Shown here piece by piece: positions 57,375 to 64,000 of a stretch of DNA of 64,000 nt (positions within the stretch are counted from its first letter, which is position 1; each line of letters opens with the position of its first letter). Both the position numbers and the translations under genes were made by a program. Under the pieces are notes generated by a model. The model worked only from the letters and a program-made list of their open reading frames with translations. It was not told the origin of the DNA and did no database searches. Origin of the DNA: Monosiga brevicollis MX1 (Eukaryota; Opisthokonta; Choanoflagellata; Craspedida; Salpingoecidae); contig NW_001865046.1 in NCBI RefSeq assembly GCF_000002865.3, forward strand, positions 941,918 to 1,005,917, read 5' to 3'.

Positions 57375-57925
57375 ATGGCAGTGGTGGCGGCGGCAATGGC
57401 GCAGTATGCGGGGCCCAGGCACGGGGCCGTGAGGCGATGGACTCTGTGTTTGCTGCTACTGCTGCTCTTCTTTCTATCCGGCTCCGGTGGGGTATTGCAA
57501 AACAATGGCTGGCTCAAATCCTCGCTCTTCTTTGGACTCAGCATTCAGGTAAGAATGCTCCGCCCGGCGTGCTGGCGCTGCTTGCCTTGGAGTGTGCATG
57601 AACTGAGACGCGGTTGCTGCGGACGCAGGCACCCAACGGCACGACCATTGGCGAGGTCACCGAGGCTGAGTTTCAGGCTTTTGTGCAACGCGAAGTGGTG
57701 CCCCAGTTTCCAAGCGGGTTGTCCATCTTGAATGTGTCGGGCGAATACTTGACCGCCAGCAATCAAACCATCCAGGAAGCCTCGCGCCTCTTGATCCTCT
57801 ATCACCGCCGCCACGATGACAGCCAACAGCGCTTGCAAGCCGTGGCACACGCTTTCTGCGAGCAGTTTCAACAGGAATCGGTGCTGGCCGCCACCGAAGA
57901 TGCCACCATCAACTTCTTTCATTGA
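57375..57925 (+). CDS. DUF3574-family protein with signal peptide (bacterial-type domain)
   Basis: Exons 57375-57548 and 57629-57925 (156 residues). The ATG at 57375 opens a signal sequence (RRWTLCLLLLLLFFLSGSGG), so the product is likely secreted or lumenal. The rest matches DUF3574, a small domain known mainly from bacterial periplasmic proteins and lipoproteins. It runs KSSLFFGLSIQ, GEVTEAEFQAFVQREVVPQFPSGLSILNVSGEYL, IQEASRLLILYHRRHDDSQQRLQAVAHAFCEQFQQESVL and a last strand ATINFFH. The order of elements and length match the bacterial family. One spliceosomal intron after FFGLSIQ shows the gene is resident in the eukaryotic genome and not a contaminant. It starts 175 bp from the divergent M48 peptidase gene. 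The domain's function is unknown everywhere. Confidence 0.75.
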
Positions 57926-58089
57926 AACGCCTCGCTTCAGCCAACCCTTGGTCAAGTTCGGACGTTGCCAGATAAATTAGATGAGAACAAACAACCAAAC
58001 AAACAAGTAAAACAGCGCTCACAAAGCGCGAGCTGGTGCAATTTTGAGCAGCGACGACCGCAGTCATCAGAATCTTCGCTCGCGCATCC

Positions 58090-61000
58090 TCAGGCATCCG
58101 TTTGCACACCAAGCATTCGCTGCAGCTCGTCGAGTCGATCCCGGTCTGGCAATGCGGGCTGTTGCTCCAGCGCCGCCACGGCAGATTGCAGCCCCTGTCG
58201 GATCATCCGCATCACCCGACATCATGAATGCAGACTTTTTTCCAAATGCGACCGGCCCCGACCATGCGGCCATTCTTTGCAAGCGGGAGGAACCGACTTA
58301 CTTGATGTTGCTGGAAACCTTCAGCCAGTCCGTGATCATAACGCAGTGCCCGAACCAACATTTTCACCATGGCCATGGCATCTGCGATCGGGAGCGCCCC
58401 CAGGGCCACGCTCAGCGTGTTGAGCTCCTCCTCACGCACCAATGCATGATATTGATCACTGTACAGCTGCAACAAAAGCCCCAGGCAGCGCACGGCATCG
58501 TGTGCAACCTACGCGGTCAGCGTGTGCAGGTCGCCCAGATTAGAACACGCGTGCCAGCTTGAACGGCGGCATCTCCAGTTCTCAATAGAAACGCTTTTGC
58601 AAGCGCAACAATGTCAGTGGCAGCAACAGCAACAAACAAGTACCTCAGCCGAAGCATGGCAGGTTAAATTGAGAATGGACTTGACTTCCTGGGCCATACA
58701 AGATGCCTGATCTAGAAATTTTTCGGCCGCTTCCCGTACCGATGATCTAGCAAAAAAGCACACAAACGCATAATTATGAGTCAAGACTGGACGCAGATTG
58801 CACGCTCGTGCTTGAGATGAGAATTGGGGCAACATACGAAGCACCATCTTGCAGGGCATGGTGGGTCAGTTGGGCACAAGACTTGAGCATCACATGGGTC
58901 ATAGATAGCACAGCATGACACAGCCCCGCATCCACCACGCCGTGCTACGGCGAGGGGAGAATGCGATGAAGGCGGTCAAGGACAGAACAGGTGACAAAGG
59001 TGAGAACGAGGCGTTGGCGTAGCCCGGGGACATGTGCACCAGCCAGCAGCGCAGCCAATACCTTGGCGATGGCGTGAAGGCTTGCTGCCACCCGCCAGGG
59101 CAGGCGAGTGACATGACTGAGTTGTGCAAGTCGGCTACCGTTGCGTCGGACCACCATGGCGCACAGCGTGGCGGTGGGCACGCTATCCACGTTAGCGTCC
59201 AGGATCGCAGCCTGGAGCGCAGCCTGGAGCGCCTTGTCAAAGAGGGCGGGGTCATTGGCTGACGTGGCCTTGGCTTCCTCAATCGCCTGCGTAACACCTG
59301 TTTGGAAAGCCATAACCACCTGTTCGACAGCATGCGTAGCCTCCAGCATGGGCCACAATGCCGTGCCCCAGAGCTCGAGCAATTGAATGGCGATTCGGCT
59401 GCAGATTGCTGGGATCGGGTTGCTCTGCTGTAAACCTTGCAGCGCGTTGGTCAGGAGTGGCGTCATTTGTGCACCCTCGGCTGCTTGATCTGCATTCAGC
59501 TCCCAGGCAGTACCATACTCGAACAACATGCCAGCCAACAATTGCAGCCCCGCCAAGCCAAAGGCACCGGAATGAGCGGGCAGACACGCAAACTGGGAGA
59601 GCTGCAGCAAGAGGTTGAGTAGGAGCTGGCGACCATCGGGCTGACGCAGCAATTCAGCCACGCGTTCCTGCTGCAAGAGGGTCTCCAGCAGCGTGGTCGG
59701 TAGTAGAATGAGCTGCGACAGATCTGCAGAACTAATGCCCTCGATAGTTGTTTGCATTTGTGCCAAGCCCAACGCCCCAGCCAATAAATCGGCAACGGCC
59801 GGCAACAAATCTGCGTGCCCAAGTTCCACGTGCAGCAAGGGGTGGGCAAACACAACGGGCAGCACAGTGATGGCCGTCAACCGCTCTTTGATCTCTCGGG
59901 CTTGCTGCGATGAAGCGTGCTTGCGTCCAACCAGGGCACGATAGACGGAGGCAAGAGCAAGCGTGGTTTGCCGGGCCCATGTGCAGATTTGCTGCAGGCA
60001 TGAAGCTGCTGCACGCAGTCGATAAGCTTTTAAAGCATCACTGTCCGTGGGCGGGGGTTCTTCTTCCCCGGCCTGCCCCAGTCTGGCTAGGCTAGGATCG
60101 TCCTCATTAAGAGCACTGAGATACGTCCACAGGTTGCCTTTGAGTAGCTGGTCCAGAATGCCATCCGAGCGCTTGAGCAAGCCTGCCACGATGACCCAGG
60201 GCAAGACATTCCAGATTATTCGAGATCACCAATTTGTAAGTTCGGACGACACGCCAGCACACTCGGCATACATACCCCCCATCAGCAAAAGCGTCTTCGC
60301 CTGGTTGACTTCAGGATCGACGTGAAGGCACCTGTCCGTGATGATGCGCGTGTTTCAACGGGGTGAGGGCACGGCGCGACACCGACAGCTCACACCACGC
60401 CAGACAATTAAAAAAAAAAAAATTGGCAAGCGAGTCAACCTGAGCAAGAGCTTTGGGGCTCGCTGGCATTCAAGCAGTGCCGACTGGGCGCGACCCTGAT
60501 CGCCTTCGCCGCAGAAAAGTACGCCAAGCACGGAAAGTATGGCCTGACGAACGCGAGCATTGTTATCCTGTAGTAAATCTACAACAGCATTGGCGCCAGC
60601 CTTTTCCACGACATGACCCGCCAGCGCTGGGCTGAGGAGGCAGATGTGAAACAAGGTACAGGCACAACTACGGCGCAAGGCACTGCTTTTGGCTGATGCC
60701 AAGCAAGTCCACAAAGCCAAGGCGACTTCATTGGTGGCAAAAGCTGTGACATGAACACCCGTGGGAACCGTGGTCATGTTCTCCATGGCACGGGCTGCTA
60801 GCGTCTCTGTGGCCTCGTCCTCTTGGTTCTGGATGCAGCGCAACAGAGCTTGCAACGCAATCTACTCATATCACACGGGATGCCTCAATCGTCAGACAAT
60901 TATGACTATTATTGCGTGTATGAGAGCAAAATTAGAGGCGTCGAGCACGCACTGGAGGAATGGCCCAGCGTTGAGTTTCTTCCGCCGATAGAGTTTCGCT

Positions 61001-64000
61001 GTCGGCAGAAAGCTGCGGCGCAAAAGGGTGTGCACGNNNNNNNNNNNNNNNNNNNNNNNNNNNNNNNNNNNNNNNNNNNNNNNNNNNNNNNNNNNNNNNN
61101 NNNNNNNNNNNNNNNNNNNNNNNNNNNNNNNNNNNNNNNNNNNNNNNNNNNNNNNNNNNNNNNNNNNNNNNNNNNNNNNNNNNNNNNNNNNNNNNNNNNN
61201 NNNNNNNNNNNNNNNNNNNNNNNNNNNNNNNNNNNNNNNNNNNNNNNNNNNNNNNNNNNNNNNNNNNNNNNNNNNNNNNNNNNNNNNNNNNNNNNNNNNN
61301 NNNNNNNNNNNNNNNNNNNNNNNNNNNNNNNNNNNNNNNNNNNNNNNNNNNNNNNNNNNNNNNNNNNNNNNNNNNNNNNNNNNNNNNNNNNNNNNNNNNN
61401 NNNNNNNNNNNNNNNNNNNNNNNNNNNNNNNNNNNNNNNNNNNNNNNNNNNNNNNNNNNNNNNNNNNNNNNNNNNNNNNNNNNNNNNNNNNNNNNNNNNN
61501 CCCCCCCCCCCCCCCCCTCCCACACACACACACACACGCATGCATTGACGAGCCTACCTCAGCCTCAGCAAGCACGAGGTGGCACAGGTATGTGGCCAAA
61601 TGGGTGCGTTGCTTTGCATCCACGTTGCGCCTGCCCGAGGCCGAACGACTCCTTGAAGCACTTCTGCGTAGAGCGAATGGTACACGTCCCGCAGATGATG
61701 AGATGAAGGCCAGCGTTGCCCTGGCCCTGACTGGCTTGAGCACACGCACCGGCTACCCGCCCGCTGCTCCGGTGAGACAAGTCCCAGGTGGGAGTCACAA
61801 CTCAGCAGCCACGCATTGAGTTCCTCGTCCTTCAACTCCAGCAAGCGGGTCGCAGATAGGTGCTGAACGCCCACGGCCTTGGCATCGTAGGGCGGAGTCT
61901 TGAGCTAACGGCAAACCGGCCGATCAGGGCGCCTCCGTCGCACGTGCCAAGCAAGGCTGGCTTGATTGCGGGTCAAGGAGTGCAATCAAACAACATGGAT
62001 GCAGAAATGGCAAACCTACCTTGGATCCGATAATAGGATGAACGACGTCGTCCGAGTCGTGCACGATAAGCTCAGCCAAGCGAGGTGCTCCTCCAGTACG
62101 CATGGCCTCAACCAAGGCACCCTCGTGCGCTGTAGCCCGTTGCAACTGGCGGCTGAGGACAGGTTCAAATTCGGAGAGAGGGGCAACGTTAGACTCCATA
62201 CAGTAAAAGCGGCTCGTGCGTGCAGGAGAAAATGAGCAAAGCTCCAGTACAAACCTCTGTGGAAGCTCAGCACCGAGGAGGGCGGGTGCGTCGGCCGTTT
62301 GGGGTTTGGCAAGACCCACTTGACTTTGCGCCACGTTGGAAAGTCGCCCCTTGGGGCGTTCTGGAGATTTGACAGACGGGGCTGGGGCCTCCTCGGTTCT
62401 CGCAGACGGAGTTGAGGGTGCAGCGTTTGATGCTGGCGCCTCACTTTTAAACTGACTGGGCGCTTTGTGACGACGCAACGCATCGGCAGTTGGCACTTGC
62501 GGCTATTTGCAAAGATTCACCCCGATCCAGCCAAGTGAAGCAAAGCATCATAGCAAAGCAAAGTCAGGCGTGTATGAGTGAGTACATATGAAAGTGACTG
62601 AATATGAGGATTGTCGCGACGGAATTCAGCTCACATGCTTGAATACCATCGACTTGCGAATCACGGTGGTGCTGCCCAAGCCCGATGGCGACTTGTTATC
62701 TAGACTTTCATCCTGTTTGGCCAGTGCCAGTGACGCACAGTCTCGTGAGCCACAAAACCACAAGCGGATGCTACAAGCCTAAAGCAGGTGGGGTCATACC
62801 TGTAGCCGCACACCCTCGGGCGGGATTTCGTCCGTATGCCGCAGAGATTGATTGAGATCCAAGCTGTCGCCGTCCTCGTCTTCAAGGTCATTGCCAGGAT
62901 CGTCCGGCTCACTGTGGCCCACCCCTTCTTCGTGTGAGAGCCGCAGGGCTGACTGGTCGGCTATAATTGAGTGGGATGCACGAGTTTCCGCTGCCTAGCG
63001 ATATCAGACCACCGGTCATCAGCAAGAAACAACGTTGGCTGGTGGGCCACGCAAGCAAAACCGCTGCGGCCGAGCATGCTGCTTCAATCAAATCTTTACA
63101 GAAAAATACCAAATTGGGAAGATCAACGTACTGAGGGTGATGGCGAGGTGGAATCAAACACGGGGCCCTTGGCCGAGGAAGCGGTTTGATATGTTTGATC
63201 AAGTGAGTCAGTGGCCTCATTGACAACGGTGGCGGTTGAGCTGCGCAAGGAAGAATCGCCCATGATCAAATCCTGCCCAGGTGCGTCTGAGCTTGGACGG
63301 GTGGCGGGGGGTTGGATGGTGGTTTGCAGGCTCTCAATCTCGGGCAGGTGCACCAGTGGCAAGGTGCCACGAAAGAACCTCGACGACGTCAAATTCTATG
63401 AAAGCAGGCAAGTAAACTGAGACCAAGCTTCCTTGAGGCCACCAGCATGTGCAGTCGTGGGTGGCGTACCAGCCATTCGGGTCGCTCGGCAGGATCAGTA
63501 GCCATGAGCCATTGTAGAAGTTGTAAGAGATCCTCGTCCTCGACGTGCGCCTGATGAGTGGCGAATAAGAGTATGGCCCGAATGTGAGGGGCCAGCGAGG
63601 CGAAGAAGGAAGGAAGGTCGGGCGGCTCATCACATACCGTCAGGTCATCGGCGTTGGGATGACGGCCCGTGGCCATGACGAAGAGCATGCAGCCCAGTGC
63701 ATACATGTCACTGCTGGGTGAGAGCTGAAGGCCTTTGCGCACCTCAGGTGCCATGTAGGGCATGGCGTCAAAGGGAACCATCTCAATGAGACGCTTGGCC
63801 GAATCACCATCAAGCGCTGGAATCTAGAATGGGTTGGAGTGGATCAGTAACGGAGTGAGGTCACTGCGAAGCACCGGGAGAGCAGCCGAGAGCCTTGCCC
63901 GGGATATGAGTGCATACCTCTTCGCCTTCGTCTGGTGGATCAATGCTAAAGACTCGACTCAAGGAGCCAAGGCGCAAGTGGCCATCATCCAGCAAAAACT
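58090..64000 (-). CDS. ULK4: ULK4 pseudokinase, all but the N-terminal kinase lobe (partial)
   Basis: Exons (minus): 64000-63918 (partial), 63823-63470, 63395-63132, 62994-62800, 62712-62635, 62502-62255, 62152-62020, 61904-61750, 61663-61558, gap, 60861-60440, 60331-60261, 60182-59032, 58944-58838, 58746-58644, 58508-58302, 58194-58090. The kinase C-lobe is present (LLDDGHLRLGSLSRVF, then PYMAPEVRKGLQLSPSSDMYALGCMLFVMATGRHP); the DFG position reads GSL, so it is a pseudokinase as in animal ULK4. After a disordered stretch come ULK4-specific blocks: ELIVHDSDDVVHPIIG, LSATRLLELKDEELNAWL, then ARM/HEAT repeats with ENMTTVPTGV, VVEKAGANAVVDLLQDN, GRKHASSQQAREIKE and AVRCLGLLLQLYSD. The repeats continue to the C-terminus (LQRMLGVQTDA). 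The 464-N gap removes one or more repeat exons. In animals ULK4 acts in cilia and microtubule organisation. Confidence 0.9.
61037..61500. other. Assembly gap (464 N) inside ULK4
   Basis: N-run bordered on the right by a C-run and a CA microsatellite. On the left the sequence is the intron before the exon 60861-60440; the missing exon(s) should encode the first ARM/HEAT repeats after the linker. Confidence 0.97.

Noticed and set aside
58945-58947. In-frame TAG in the ULK4 repeat region (CCG-TAG-CAC) suggesting a pseudogene
   Set aside because: The TAG is the end of a pyrimidine-rich intron 3' end; a GTCCCC donor at 59031 joins in frame (LLAGAH to HGVVDAG) and restores ULK4 similarity.

Overview
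This 64 kb window is nuclear DNA of an intron-rich, gene-dense, GC-rich protist. Nearly every gene is split by short introns (about 60-250 bp). Donors are mostly GTGCGT, GTACGT or GTAAGT and acceptors YAG, and joining exons at them keeps the frame through whole protein families. The gene set is animal-like and ciliary: HYLS1, ULK4, a CDK5-type kinase, BRD8, an ASPH-type hydroxylase, a lamin-tail-domain protein, cystinosin, an ELMO-domain protein and a SENP. Together with intron size and GC content this points to a choanoflagellate, plausibly Monosiga brevicollis. That is an inference from content; no database search was possible.

Layout: 1-3.2 kb ABCA transporter (-, runs off the left edge); 4.2-6.1 zinc-knuckle/TatD-like protein (+); 6.5-7.5 secreted Cys-rich protein (-); 8.5-9.8 lamin-tail protein (-), divergent from 10.4-13.2 SENP/Ulp1 protease (+); 13.5-15.3 cystinosin (-); 16.0-17.3 mitochondrial ribosomal-like protein (-); 17.6-19.3 DUF4203 membrane protein (-); 21.6-23.6 Ser-rich protein with tyrosine motifs (+); 24.3-26.9 ASPH-type hydroxylase (-), divergent from 27.3-30.2 coiled-coil protein (+); 30.8-32.1 C2H2 zinc-finger protein (-); 34.3-36.7 GH27 alpha-galactosidase (-), divergent from 37.3-38.6 GH28 polygalacturonase (+); 38.9-43.3 BRD8-like bromodomain protein (-), divergent from 43.9-45.5 ELMO protein (+); 46.0-47.7 SAP/ERI-type exonuclease (-); 48.3-50.1 CDK5-like kinase (-); 50.6-53.2 acylated TIR-like/TPR protein (-), divergent from 53.9-55.3 HYLS1 (+); 55.7-57.2 M48 metallopeptidase (-), divergent from 57.4-57.9 DUF3574 protein (+); 58.1-64 kb ULK4 (-, runs off the right edge).

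This is ordinary eukaryotic gene order, not an operon. Local pairings are notable all the same: two secreted glycosidases share one intergenic region; two cilium/centriole genes lie within 3 kb of each other; and several divergent pairs have only 0.2-0.7 kb between start codons. The candidates most worth following are the acylated TIR-like/TPR protein, the bacterial-type DUF3574 gene, the catalytically eroded zinc-knuckle TatD protein and the GH27/GH28 pair. Three runs of N (10188-10237, 44947-44996, 61037-61500) interrupt the assembly; the last removes part of ULK4. Long CT/GA, CA and GT microsatellites sit in introns and intergenic DNA. No rRNA, tRNA, CRISPR array or recognisable transposase gene was seen.
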